Assembly (NCBI GenBank): GCA_963745405.1 | Contig: CAVUWY010000002.1 | Span: 1,922,001-1,986,000 of the forward strand | Source of the DNA: C-114 sp963745405 | Lineage (GTDB): Bacteria > Chloroflexota > Limnocylindria > Limnocylindrales > CSP1-4 | Length of the DNA: 64,000 bases | Direction of reading: 5' to 3' | In this document: in pieces, positions 7,231 to 15,413 of the stretch | Numbering within the stretch: the stretch's first letter is position 1 | Layout: each line of letters opens with the position of its first letter | Translations under genes and position numbers: made by a program | The notes under the pieces: model-generated | What the model was told of the DNA's origin: nothing | Database searches by the model: none | Seen by the model: only the letters and a program-made list of their open reading frames with translations

Positions 7231-7647
7231 GCGGGTGTGTCGTGGATGGCTGGCACGTGCGTCACTCGCCAAGGGTACGTGGCCGCGACCCATCTCGGAG
7301 CGAAGAGGATACGGTAGGGGCAACGGCCGCTGGACCGCCCTCGGCCCGAGTCCAGGGGTGGAGGAGCGTACCCCCGGGCTCGGGTGCGAGGACGCGGGTC
7401 CTCCCGGTAACAGCGGACGAGGCCGGCACCGCGCCCGCTTGTCGAGGATCCCATCGCACTCCGACCGGGCCGTCGGTCCCGACAGGACCAGGTCCCGTGG
7501 CGGAGCGTCGTGGCTCTCGACGCGTGTCCACCCCGGTGCGTGACGCCGTCCTCCGACAATCGCCGCGGGACGGTGCTTCGGATGCACGCATCGAGCCCTT
7601 GGGCACCTGCTACCCTCACGGTCCCCGCGAAGAAGGAGGAGCGCGCG
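7231..7647. other. 417-nt divergent intergenic region, no gene seen
   Basis: This region separates the leftward SIS gene from trpB2. TATCCT (7306-7311, minus strand) is a possible -10 for the SIS gene, and TGCTACCCT near 7610 is a possible -10 for trpB2. I looked for a T-box (AGGGTGG-type antiterminator) or a Trp-rich leader peptide because trpB2 follows, and found neither. The open frames here are antisense or GC-biased shadows. Confidence 0.45.
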
Positions 7648-9018
7648 ATGGTCGCCGATCGGACGAAGTTCATCCTCGACGAGGACCGGATCCCGCGCGC
7701 CTGGTACAACATCGCGGCCGACCTGCCGACGCCACCTCACCCGGTGCTGCACCCGGGCACCGGCCAGCCGATCGGTCCCGACGACCTCGCCCCGCTGTTC
7801 CCCATGGCACTCATCGGCCAGGAGGTCAGTTCCGAGCGCGAGATCGAGATCCCGGAGCCCGTCCGGCAGGCCTATGCGCTTTACCGACCCTCGCCGTTGT
7901 TCCGAGCCCATCGCCTCGAGAAGGCGCTCGGGACGCCCGCCCACATCTACTACAAGTACGAGGGCGGCAGCCCGTCGGGGAGCCACAAGCCGAACACCGC
8001 CCTCGCCCAGGCCTTCTACAACAAGGAAGCCGGCGTCACCCGCCTGGCGACCGAGACGGGGGCCGGTCAGTGGGGCTCGGCGCTCGCCTTCGCCGGATCG
8101 GTCTTCGGCCTCGAGGTGAAGGTCTACATGGTCCGCGCCTCGTACGATCAGAAGCCGTACCGCCGCAACCTCATGGAGGTCTACGGGGCGGAGGTCGTCG
8201 CCAGCCCCAGCCCGACGACCGCCTACGGCCGGCGCGTCCTCGAGGCGACGCCCGAGAACCCGGGCTCCCTCGGTATCGCCATCAGCGAGGCGGTCGAGGA
8301 CGCGGCGACGCGCGACGACACCAAGTACAGCCTCGGCTCGGTGCTCAACCATGTCCTCCTCCACCAGACGGTCATCGGGCAGGAGGCCATCGAGCAGATG
8401 GCGATGGCCGGCGAGGAGCCCGACGTCGTCATCGGTTGCACCGGCGGTGGTTCCAACTTCGCCGGCCTGACGTTCCCGTTCATCGGCCGCGGCCTGCGAG
8501 GCGGACCCAAGCCGCGGGTGATCGCGGTCGAGCCAGAGGCGGCCCCGTCACTGACTCGCGGCGTCTATCGCTACGACTTCGGCGACACGGGCCAGATGAC
8601 GCCGCTGGTCAAGATGCACACCCTCGGCCACGACTTCATCCCCGCGCCGATCCATGCCGGCGGACTCCGCTACCACGGCATGGCGCCTCTCGTGAGCCTG
8701 CTCAAGGACCTCGACCTCATCGAGGCCCGGGCCGTCCACCAACGCTCGACCTTCGAGGCTGGCGTCCGCTTCGCCCGGGCCGAGGGGATCCTCCCCGCGC
8801 CCGAGCCGTCGCACGCCATCCGGGTGGCGATCGACGAGGCGCTTCAGGCGCGTGACGAGGGTCGCCCGACGGTCATCCTCTTCAACCTATGTGGCCACGG
8901 CCACTTCGACCTCTCGGCCTACGAGCGGTATCTGTCGGGAGCGCTCGAGGATTACGAGTTCCCGGCCGAGAAGGTCGCTGAGGCGTTGCGGGCGCTGGAG
9001 CCGCTGCCGGTCGGCTGA
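7648..9018 (+). CDS. trpB: TrpB2-type tryptophan synthase beta chain
   Basis: 456 aa, longer than canonical TrpB1 (about 400 aa) and with the TrpB2 N-terminal extension. The PLP-lysine motif GSHKPNTA, the phosphate-binding CTGGGSN loop and the TrpB2-specific ETGAGQWG (TrpB1 has GQHG) are present. The enzyme condenses indole or a serine-derived aminoacrylate to tryptophan. TrpB2 proteins often act without TrpA, possibly as indole salvage enzymes, and no trpA or other trp gene is nearby. The ATG at 7648 has an AAGGAGGA site 7 nt upstream. It is transcribed alone. Confidence 0.92.
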   Translation: MVADRTKFILDEDRIPRAWYNIAADLPTPPHPVLHPGTGQPIGPDDLAPLFPMALIGQEVSSEREIEIPEPVRQAYALYRPSPLFRAHRLEKALGTPAHIYYKYEGGSPSGSHKPNTALAQAFYNKEAGVTRLATETGAGQWGSALAFAGSVFGLEVKVYMVRASYDQKPYRRNLMEVYGAEVVASPSPTTAYGRRVLEATPENPGSLGIAISEAVEDAATRDDTKYSLGSVLNHVLLHQTVIGQEAIEQMAMAGEEPDVVIGCTGGGSNFAGLTFPFIGRGLRGGPKPRVIAVEPEAAPSLTRGVYRYDFGDTGQMTPLVKMHTLGHDFIPAPIHAGGLRYHGMAPLVSLLKDLDLIEARAVHQRSTFEAGVRFARAEGILPAPEPSHAIRVAIDEALQARDEGRPTVILFNLCGHGHFDLSAYERYLSGALEDYEFPAEKVAEALRALEPLPVG

Positions 9019-9041
9019 ACGAGACCGCGCCGGTCAGGCCG

Positions 9042-9935
9042 TCAGCTGTCGCCCTTGTAGACGATCCGGACGATCGTCGAGCGGTCGGCATCGTCGAGCT
9101 GCAATGCGGCGTGGATGAGCTCGCGTTCGGCCGCGCACACCTCCGCGTCCGTGCGGCCCGTCGGGCTCCCCAGGATGCCGAGGTCCTTCTGGAACACATC
9201 GGCACCGACCGCGGCCGCCCAGGCCGTCCCGGCTGAGGCCTGCTCCTCGTCCGTCGGGGGTTCACGCACGGGGTCCCCATGGACCGAGGCGAGCGCCGTC
9301 GTCGCGGTCGCGTCGAAGTAGGCGTCGAGCGTCGGCTGATCGAGCTGCTTGAGGATGGGTACGACCGTGTCCGGCGCCTCGGACCCTTCGGCGATCTCCG
9401 CGCACGTCTTCGCGTCGGCGAGGTCGATCACCTTCGAGGTGGCCTGGAACAAGGTCAGCTGGGTGGGGTCGTCGACGCGGTTCACGCCGTCGCGGACGAG
9501 CTCGATCCCGGTCTCGGCCGCCTTGTCGTGGTCGATGTCGCCGTACTTCGCCTTGAAGGCGGGATCCGCCTCGAGCCGCTGACCGACCCGGATCGAGGCC
9601 TGGTCGTATGGCGTGAGGTTCGCGCCGATGAACGCGAGCACGAGAAAGCCGCCGATCGCAAGTCCGAGGATGACCAGGACGCCGAGGATGATGGGCTTCC
9701 GACGGCTCTTCGCCGGTGGGGGAGTCGTCCAGGTAACGGCCGCGGGTCCGTCTGGCGGTGTCGCTCCCGGTGTCGGGGCGGGTCCATCAGGCGGGACCGC
9801 CGCGGCCATCTGCTCGGAAGCGCCGGGAGGCGGCCCCCATGGAGGGGCCGGTGCGGGGCCCGGCAACGTCTCGGCCGGGGACGACGATTGGTCGACGGGT
9901 TCGGTCGGGTCCGGCTGGGACGGGGGCTCGTCCAC
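9042..9935 (-). CDS. Single-pass membrane protein with proline-rich N-terminus
   Basis: 297 aa. Residues 1-75 are rich in Pro, Ala and Gly (cytoplasmic, probably disordered). A KSRRK cluster leads into one transmembrane helix (IILGVLVILGLAIGGFLVLAF), followed by an extracytoplasmic domain of about 190 residues with two Cys (AKTCAEIAEG and AEVCAAERE) that could form a disulfide. A GTG start at 9935 follows AAGGAG by 7 nt. No family is recognised with certainty; the layout resembles secreted stalk proteins with a proline-rich cytoplasmic tail. Confidence 0.7.
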   Translation of the reverse strand: MDEPPSQPDPTEPVDQSSSPAETLPGPAPAPPWGPPPGASEQMAAAVPPDGPAPTPGATPPDGPAAVTWTTPPPAKSRRKPIILGVLVILGLAIGGFLVLAFIGANLTPYDQASIRVGQRLEADPAFKAKYGDIDHDKAAETGIELVRDGVNRVDDPTQLTLFQATSKVIDLADAKTCAEIAEGSEAPDTVVPILKQLDQPTLDAYFDATATTALASVHGDPVREPPTDEEQASAGTAWAAAVGADVFQKDLGILGSPTGRTDAEVCAAERELIHAALQLDDADRSTIVRIVYKGDS

Positions 9936-10068
9936 GGCGCGACTCCTTGGGGGATGGGCACGATGGGCCGTGCCGGTCGCATTGTTGCACCCACGACCGC
10001 GGCCGAAGCCGCGGGGAGCGCGGTCGGCGGGAGACGAGGCCGGACCCGACCCCTGCTATCGTGCGGCC

Positions 10069-10806
10069 GTGGACGCCCTCCTCCCCGTCGAGTCCGGGAC
10101 ACGGCCCGGCGACATCGCGGCGCCGCTCGACGTCGAGTGGCTCGGTCGAGTGCCGTATCGCGAGGCCTGGGCGCTGCAGCACGAGCTCGTCGCCATGCGA
10201 GCTGCCGATCGGATCCCCGATCGCCTCCTGGTCCTCGAGCACCCCCCGGTCATCACCCTCGGCCGTCAGGCCGATGAGTCGCACGTCCGGGCGACCCCGG
10301 ACGAGCTGGCCGATCGCGGGATCGAGGTCATCCGGGTCGAGCGGGGTGGCGAGGTGACCTATCACGGCCCGGGCCAGCTCGTCGCGTATCCGATCCTCGC
10401 CCTGTCGCGACGCGGTCTCCTCCTGCGACCGCTCGTCCGTGCGCTCGAGGCGGCGATGAGCGACACCTGCGCCTCGTTCGGCGTGGCCGCCGATCGACTC
10501 GACGGGTCACCCGGCTGCTGGGTCGATGCCTCCGCCTCAGAACCGCGCAAGATCGGCGCCCTCGGGATCCGGGTCGAGCGCGGCGTCACCTACCACGGCA
10601 TCGCCCTGAATGTCGCGCCCTCTCTGGCCGACTTCGACCTCATCGATGCCTGTGGGATGCCGGGCGTCGTCTCGACCTCGATCGCCCGCGAGGGCGGCTG
10701 GCCGGACCGCGACCCGTCGTCGCCGGAGTCGGCCGCCGCCGTCGCCGACGCCGGATCGGCCTTCGCCATCGCCTTCGAGCGTCGCCTGGCCGGGTCACCG
10801 GCCTGA
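10069..10806 (+). CDS. lipB: Octanoyl-[acyl-carrier-protein]:protein transferase LipB
   Basis: 245 aa. LipB moves octanoate from ACP to lipoyl domains of 2-oxoacid dehydrogenases and GcvH. Diagnostic motifs are RGGEVTYHGPGQLVAYPI, the lysine in PRKIGALGIRV that orients the thioester, and the catalytic Cys in LIDACGMPG. GTG 10069 is chosen because the frame starts there just before the conserved LEWLGRVPY-like region and TATCGT (10057-10062) sits 6 nt upstream, implying a leaderless message. No lipA is adjacent. A GalT-like gene follows after 3 nt and is surely cotranscribed. Confidence 0.93.
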   Translation: MDALLPVESGTRPGDIAAPLDVEWLGRVPYREAWALQHELVAMRAADRIPDRLLVLEHPPVITLGRQADESHVRATPDELADRGIEVIRVERGGEVTYHGPGQLVAYPILALSRRGLLLRPLVRALEAAMSDTCASFGVAADRLDGSPGCWVDASASEPRKIGALGIRVERGVTYHGIALNVAPSLADFDLIDACGMPGVVSTSIAREGGWPDRDPSSPESAAAVADAGSAFAIAFERRLAGSPA

Positions 10807-10809
10807 CGG

Positions 10810-11802
10810 ATGGCAGCCGGCCTGTTCGAGCTCCGTCGTGACGCCATCACCGGCTGGTGGGTGGCGACGGTCGTGGATCGCGCCTTCCACCGCGACCGGT
10901 TCGCCCAGCGCGCGCTGCCCGTCGACGACGACGGACGCTGCCAGAACTGCATCGAGCCGGCAGGCGAGGGGGTCCGCCTCCGGATCCTCAAGGACTACGC
11001 CTTCCATGTCGTCGGGACCGAGGCCGAGGCGCGCGAGCTCGACGCGAGCCTTGTCCAGGTGGCCCTGTCGGCCGCCCGCGCGTCGGGCAGCTGGCGGACG
11101 GTCGTGGCGGCTCCGGGCGAGCACCGGCCACTCCATGCCGTCGGCACCGACACCATCGTCGAGCTCCTCGCCGGTTGCCGGTCGGAGATCCTCCAGGCGC
11201 GCCGGGCTGGGCAGACCGAGTACGTCCAGGTCGTCCAGAACTGGGGAGCGCAGGCCGGCGCCCGGACGAACCACCTGTGCATCGATGTCTACGACCTTCC
11301 CCAGGTCCCCCATCGGATCGCCGAGGAACTCGGCGGGGCGGCCCGCTTCGTCATCCGCGAGGGTGGCTGCCCGTGGTGCCGGCTCGTCGCCGACGAGCCT
11401 GCCCGGGGGGATCGTCTCGTCCATGCCGACGAGACGAGCGTCGCCTTCGCCCCGTATGCATCGCGCTCCCCGTTCGAGGTGTGGGTCGTCCCGCGCCGCC
11501 ACGATGCCGACTTCGCCCGGGCGACCGATGCCGACCTCGAGGCGACGGCGGGATCGTTGCGCCGAGTCCTGACCCATCTCGCCACCCTCGACGGGCCGCC
11601 GTACAACCTCGTCCTCCATACCGCGCCGTTGCGTGAGCAGGTCGACGCGACCTTCCACTGGCACTGGGAGATCCATCCCCGCCTCCGCGAGATCGCCGGC
11701 CTCGAGCTCGGGGCGGGCCTGCCGGTCAACCCGGTAAGCCCCGAGGACGCTGTCGACGAGCTGCTTCGCCAGGCGGTGGGCGCCGGGGGATCGTCGGGGT
11801 GA
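10810..11802 (+). CDS. Galactose-1-phosphate uridylyltransferase-like protein (GalT/HIT superfamily)
   Basis: 330 aa with two HIT-like halves. Cys pairs CQNC (about residue 45) and CPWC (about 190) are spaced as zinc ligands. The second half contains NLVLHTAP and FHWHWEIHPRL, the GalT C-terminal His cluster. The first half has GARTNHLCIDVYDLPQVP where GalT enzymes carry the nucleophilic HPHxQ, so the usual catalytic histidine motif is not evident. It may be a divergent nucleotidyltransferase of the DUF4921/GalT-like type or an inactive relative. It sits 3 nt after lipB, an association with no obvious metabolic link. Confidence 0.7.
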   Translation: MAAGLFELRRDAITGWWVATVVDRAFHRDRFAQRALPVDDDGRCQNCIEPAGEGVRLRILKDYAFHVVGTEAEARELDASLVQVALSAARASGSWRTVVAAPGEHRPLHAVGTDTIVELLAGCRSEILQARRAGQTEYVQVVQNWGAQAGARTNHLCIDVYDLPQVPHRIAEELGGAARFVIREGGCPWCRLVADEPARGDRLVHADETSVAFAPYASRSPFEVWVVPRRHDADFARATDADLEATAGSLRRVLTHLATLDGPPYNLVLHTAPLREQVDATFHWHWEIHPRLREIAGLELGAGLPVNPVSPEDAVDELLRQAVGAGGSSG

Positions 11803-11923
11803 TCGGCGCGGCGGCGCGACGCGGAGAGGGGCGTCACACACCCGCCGCCACAGGCGTCTCCCGGCGTTGGAGCGCGCACACCATGGCCCATGCGTGCCGT
11901 CCCGACCACCCAGCGGAGACCTC

Positions 11924-12601
11924 ATGGACCTCGCCCTCGGATCGCCCTCGCACCCGACGCTTGCCGGCAGTCCGCCGATGCATGCGCCGGCGAGCACCGC
12001 GATGACCGATACGGGGTCCGACTGGGCCGACAGCGTCGGCTTCGAGATCGAGCAGCTCTTCGCCCGTCATCACGGCGAGATCTACGCCTATCTCGCGCGC
12101 ATGGTCCGCGACCCGGAGCTTGCGGCGGACATGACCCAGGACACCTTCGTCAAGGCCTACCGGGCGTACGGCTCGCTGGAGGACCGTGATCACGCCCGGG
12201 CGTGGCTGTACCAGATCGCCCACCGGGTCGCCCTCGATGAATTCCGTCGTCGCCGCATCGTCCGCTTCCTTCCCTGGACCGGCGAGTCGCGAGGAGCGGC
12301 CCCGTCGGCCGAGCACATCGCCCTCGAGGGACGCTTCTCCGGCGAGATGGAGCGGGCCCTCCAGCGGATGCCCGAACGCCAGCGCTCCGCCCTCATCCTC
12401 GCCGAGCTGCACGACCTCACCGGCCTCGAGCTGGCGGCGGCCCTCGGCGTCTCCCACATCGCCGCCCGGGCACTGCTGACGCGGGCCCGGGAGAGCCTTC
12501 GCCAGGCTCTTGCCGCCGAGCGAGCGCTGACCGCCGACGAGGATCGCCGGCGAGACGGCGGCTCCCGGCCTGGCATCGATGCGAGCCGGGAGGGATCGTG
12601 A
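11924..12601 (+). CDS. ECF-type RNA polymerase sigma factor
   Basis: 225 aa. Region 2 is clear (LFARHHGEIYAYLARMVRDP, then AADMTQDTFVKAYRAY, then ARAWLYQIAHRVALDEFRRR). Region 4 follows (MERALQRMPERQRSALILAE, then LAAALGVSHIAARALLTRAR). The ATG at 11924 has GGAG 6 nt upstream; an ATG at 12002 would remove a 26-aa low-complexity leader and is also possible. The stop overlaps the GTG of the next gene (GTGA), whose product carries an anti-sigma zinc finger, so the two form a sigma/anti-sigma pair. Confidence 0.9.
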   Translation: MDLALGSPSHPTLAGSPPMHAPASTAMTDTGSDWADSVGFEIEQLFARHHGEIYAYLARMVRDPELAADMTQDTFVKAYRAYGSLEDRDHARAWLYQIAHRVALDEFRRRRIVRFLPWTGESRGAAPSAEHIALEGRFSGEMERALQRMPERQRSALILAELHDLTGLELAAALGVSHIAARALLTRARESLRQALAAERALTADEDRRRDGGSRPGIDASREGS

Positions 12602-14610
12602 GCGACGACGCGCGGCGACGTGGGTCGCCGCCCTCGCGGGAGTCCCCGCATGATCGCGCCCAGGAGCTGCTCGGAGAGCGGTTCACCGAGACGGTCGATG
12701 CCACGGACGCCGCCTGGCTCGAGGAGCACCTCGCCGGCTGCGCCCCCTGCCGGGAGGTCGACGCGGCCTACCGCGCCGACCGACGCGAGCTCCGTGGGCT
12801 CCGGGTCCCCGAGCCGCCGCGAGACCTCTGGGCCCGTACCTCGGCCGCTATCGACGCAGAGCGGCAGCGGCGGACGCGTCCGATCGCCGCGCCGATTCGG
12901 GCGGCCGGGTCGCCCGCCGGACGACGCTCGGCCGGGCTCACACCGCAGGTCCTCCTCGGTCTGACCGCAGCGGTCATCGGCGTCTTCCTCGTCGGCTCGA
13001 TGCTCGAGCCCTCGGTCCAACCGCCGGACGTCGCGCTCGGCAGCCCGCTCACGCCGTCCGGCTCATCGGGGCTGGCCGGTCTCGCCACGCCGATCGCGAT
13101 CGCCGCCGGCGACGTCGCCTGGTCCGTCCGTGCCTCCGATGGCACGTACTCGCTCCAGGAGGCTCCGGTCAACCAGGTCTGCCCGACCGGCGCGACGGCG
13201 GACTGCTCGCCGCTCGACATCCACTCCCAGGGAGTGGCGGCCATCCCTGTGACACCCACGAGCGTCTACGCCTCCGGTGCTATGCACCAGTTCGTGGTGC
13301 TCGGGCGTCAGGCGGGCTCCAACGGGGTGGGGCTCTACGTCGTGTCGGTCGGCGGTCCGGGCTCGTCCGCGAGTCCATCGCCGGCGGTCCGGACTCCCGC
13401 GCCGCCGAGCACACCCGCCAGCGCGTCGCCGTCGAGTGGGACTTCGCCCTCTCCTGCGCCATCGGCGAGCCCAGCGGCATCCGCGGTCGCCCCCTCCAGC
13501 CCTCCGGCGAGCTCACAGCCGTCCGGCTCACCGGCGGTGGCGCCGTCCGGATCGGCTAGCCCGGCCTCTCCGGAGCCGAGCGCGTCTGCCTCATCGAGCG
13601 CCGCGAGCGCGACGCCGTCAGCCCCTGCGTCGGTCGCTCCGGCGTCCCTGCCGCCCGGCACGCCGGCGCCGACAGCCGCAGCGGTCCTCGCCATCGCCTC
13701 CGACCTGACGATCCTCGGCGACACGGCGTCGTACTCGCCCGACGGGACTTGGTTCGCCTTCAGCGCCCGCGAGACCCGGGACAGCGACGGGTCCGACATC
13801 TACGTCTGGCATACCGGGGCGGACCGCGCCGTCCCCGCCACCACCGACCACCGGTCGACCTTCGCCGGCTGGACGGGAGGACGGATCGTCGGCAGCCGGG
13901 TAGGCGCTCCCGCGGCTTCGCCGTCGTCCGATCCGTCGAAGGAGCTCGCGGCAACCTCGTTCCTCGTCGACCCGGCGACCCTCGACCAGACGCCGCTCGC
14001 GGCCCCCGCCTGGCGGCCGGTCGTCGACCCGACCGGGTCCTACGTCGCCTACTGGACCGGCACGGTCCTGCCGGATCCCTCGACCGGCGGTTGGATGACG
14101 GGGACCGGCCGACTGGTCGTCGCGCCGTGGTCGACGCTCTCGGGCACCGCCGACCAGGCGCCTCGCCCTGCGTCGTCCGGAAGCCCCGCTGCGAAGACGA
14201 GCGACGCTTCGGCATCCGCGTCCGCCTCCGCTCCGAACCTCGAGCCGATCGACCTGCCATCGGATATCGGCTCCGCGGCCGGCGTCGACTGGGAGGCTCG
14301 CTGGGATGAGACCGGGTCTCACCTCGCGATCTGGCTCGCTGACCGGGCCGACCCGACGCTCGGCCATCTCGCCCTCGTCACGGTCGACCGTCGGACAGGC
14401 CTCGCCGATCCCGCCGGACCGACGCTCCGCGATCGCCCCGCCCTGCCGGGTTTCGAGATCGGCGATGGCCACCTCGCGTGGGCCACCCCGCCGGGCCAGG
14501 ACGGCCAGGGAAGCACGCTCCAGGTGTATGCCTGGTCCGGTCCGCAGGCCGGCCAGATCAGCAGCCAGGCCGCCGGCGGATCTGACCCGGTCATCGTCGT
14601 CCAACACTAG
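12598..14610 (+). CDS. Membrane anti-sigma factor with long linker and beta-propeller-like sensor
   Basis: 670 aa. Residues 25-60 contain HLAGCAPC, the HxxxCxxC core of zinc-finger anti-sigma domains (zf-HC2/ZAS). One transmembrane helix (TPQVLLGLTAAVIGVFLVGSM) lies near residue 125. After a first extracellular segment there is a linker of roughly 120 residues almost wholly Ala, Ser and Pro. A C-terminal domain follows with WD40/TolB-like strands (TASYSPDGTWFAFSARET, then DIYVWHTGAD). It should hold the ECF factor at the membrane until an external signal is sensed. Confidence 0.8.
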   Translation: MSDDARRRGSPPSRESPHDRAQELLGERFTETVDATDAAWLEEHLAGCAPCREVDAAYRADRRELRGLRVPEPPRDLWARTSAAIDAERQRRTRPIAAPIRAAGSPAGRRSAGLTPQVLLGLTAAVIGVFLVGSMLEPSVQPPDVALGSPLTPSGSSGLAGLATPIAIAAGDVAWSVRASDGTYSLQEAPVNQVCPTGATADCSPLDIHSQGVAAIPVTPTSVYASGAMHQFVVLGRQAGSNGVGLYVVSVGGPGSSASPSPAVRTPAPPSTPASASPSSGTSPSPAPSASPAASAVAPSSPPASSQPSGSPAVAPSGSASPASPEPSASASSSAASATPSAPASVAPASLPPGTPAPTAAAVLAIASDLTILGDTASYSPDGTWFAFSARETRDSDGSDIYVWHTGADRAVPATTDHRSTFAGWTGGRIVGSRVGAPAASPSSDPSKELAATSFLVDPATLDQTPLAAPAWRPVVDPTGSYVAYWTGTVLPDPSTGGWMTGTGRLVVAPWSTLSGTADQAPRPASSGSPAAKTSDASASASASAPNLEPIDLPSDIGSAAGVDWEARWDETGSHLAIWLADRADPTLGHLALVTVDRRTGLADPAGPTLRDRPALPGFEIGDGHLAWATPPGQDGQGSTLQVYAWSGPQAGQISSQAAGGSDPVIVVQH

Positions 14611-14715
14611 CCGGCGAGTCCCGCGGCGGGCCGTCCTCGGTCCGGTCGGTCCGGGCACCGATGGGTCCGGGAGCGCTCTTCCGGTACCTCGTCGAGCGTG
14701 AAACGGCCGTCGCGC

Positions 14716-14744
14716 TGGACAGAAGTACTCCCCCGCGATATCGT
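14716..14744 (+). promoter_or_regulatory. Promoter of the RlpA-like gene
   Basis: TGGACA (14716-14721), a 17-nt spacer and TATCGT (14739-14744). The start codon follows after 8 nt with no Shine-Dalgarno sequence, so the transcript would be leaderless. Confidence 0.5.
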
Positions 14745-14752
14745 GCCTTCCC

Positions 14753-15310
14753 GTGCGACCCGGGTATCTGGTCGCGGGTGTGGCGCTCACCGCCGCCCTC
14801 GCACTGGTCGCCCTGCCAGGCCTCGTCGGCTCTCAGACACCGAGCCGCGACCGGCCACTCGAAGCAGCGGCGTTCCAGGCAGTCACCGTCCTTGCGACAG
14901 AGGGTGGATCGTCCGCGACGATCGATCGGCTTGACGATGCCCGCCGTTCGGCGAACGCCATGGCCGCCGACGCGACGTTCCAGGAATCCGGCACCAAGAA
15001 GGCCAAACCGGTCGTCCGACCGAAGGTGGTCCAGCCGGCCGCGGTCGCGCGATACGCCATCAAGCCGCCCCGCTACACGCTCAAGGGCACGGCGACGTTC
15101 TACGACAATGGCACGACCGCCATGCGCCTGCCGAAGGGCACGGTGATCCGGGTCTGCGGCGCCGGCGGCTGCCTGGAGCGGGTCGTCAACGATTACGGCC
15201 CCACGGCCGGCACGAGCCGGATCATCGATCTGTACCGGCCCGACTTCTTCGCCGTCTGCGGCTGCCCGTCCATCTCCGGCACGACCAAGGTGACCGTCGG
15301 CGTCTACTAG
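14753..15310 (+). CDS. Secreted protein with RlpA-like double-psi beta-barrel domain
   Basis: 185 aa. An N-terminal signal sequence (VAGVALTAALALVALPGLVG) is followed by a flexible Lys/Pro-rich stretch and a C-terminal barrel of about 90 residues: KGTATFYDNGTTAMRLPKGT, VIRVCGAGGCLERVVNDYGP and RIIDLYRPDFFAVCG. The VxDyGP and RIIDLS-like strings match RlpA/expansin-type barrels, which bind or cleave peptidoglycan glycans. Cys pairs suggest disulfides. The GTG at 14753 has no ribosome-binding site but sits 8 nt after a -10. It ends just upstream of the pyrR leader. Confidence 0.75.
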   Translation: MRPGYLVAGVALTAALALVALPGLVGSQTPSRDRPLEAAAFQAVTVLATEGGSSATIDRLDDARRSANAMAADATFQESGTKKAKPVVRPKVVQPAAVARYAIKPPRYTLKGTATFYDNGTTAMRLPKGTVIRVCGAGGCLERVVNDYGPTAGTSRIIDLYRPDFFAVCGCPSISGTTKVTVGVY

Positions 15311-15326
15311 CTGCGGTATCCTTCCG

Positions 15327-15377
15327 GCGACCCTTTAACGACCGGTCCCGCGAGGCCGGGAAGGAGGATCCCGCAGC
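15327..15377 (+). promoter_or_regulatory. PyrR-binding RNA hairpin in the pyr operon leader
   Basis: The stretch from 15331 reads CCCTTTAACGACCGGTCCCG, then CGAGGCCGGGAAGGAGG. It has a lower stem CCTT/AAGG, the internal-bulge sequence TTTAACGA, an upper stem CCGG/CCGG and the loop TCCCGCGAGG, close to the Bacillus PyrR anti-antiterminator loop (UCCAGAGAGG). PyrR with UMP should bind this RNA. The Shine-Dalgarno AAGGAGG (15361-15367) is the 3' strand of the hairpin, pointing to translational rather than transcriptional control. An outer stem pairing CTGCGG (15311-15316) with CCGCAG may extend it. Confidence 0.8.
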
Positions 15378-15413
15378 GTGCGAGAGCGCACCGCGTCGGC
15401 GTTCGCCCGATGA
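15378..15413 (+). CDS. 11-codon pyr leader ORF, coupled to pyrR
   Basis: GTG at 15378 starts a frame encoding VRERTASAFAR and ends with TGA at 15411-15413, overlapping the pyrR ATG (ATGA). It has an AAGGAGG site 10 nt upstream, whereas pyrR itself has none. The simplest reading is that ribosomes load here and reinitiate on pyrR, so PyrR binding to the hairpin shuts off the whole operon. The existence of the peptide is inferred. Confidence 0.5.
   Translation: MRERTASAFAR

Noticed and set aside
7231..7647. T-box or Trp leader peptide upstream of trpB2
   Set aside because: No AGGGTGG-type antiterminator, no run of Trp codons and no terminator stem; only plain promoter-like hexamers.
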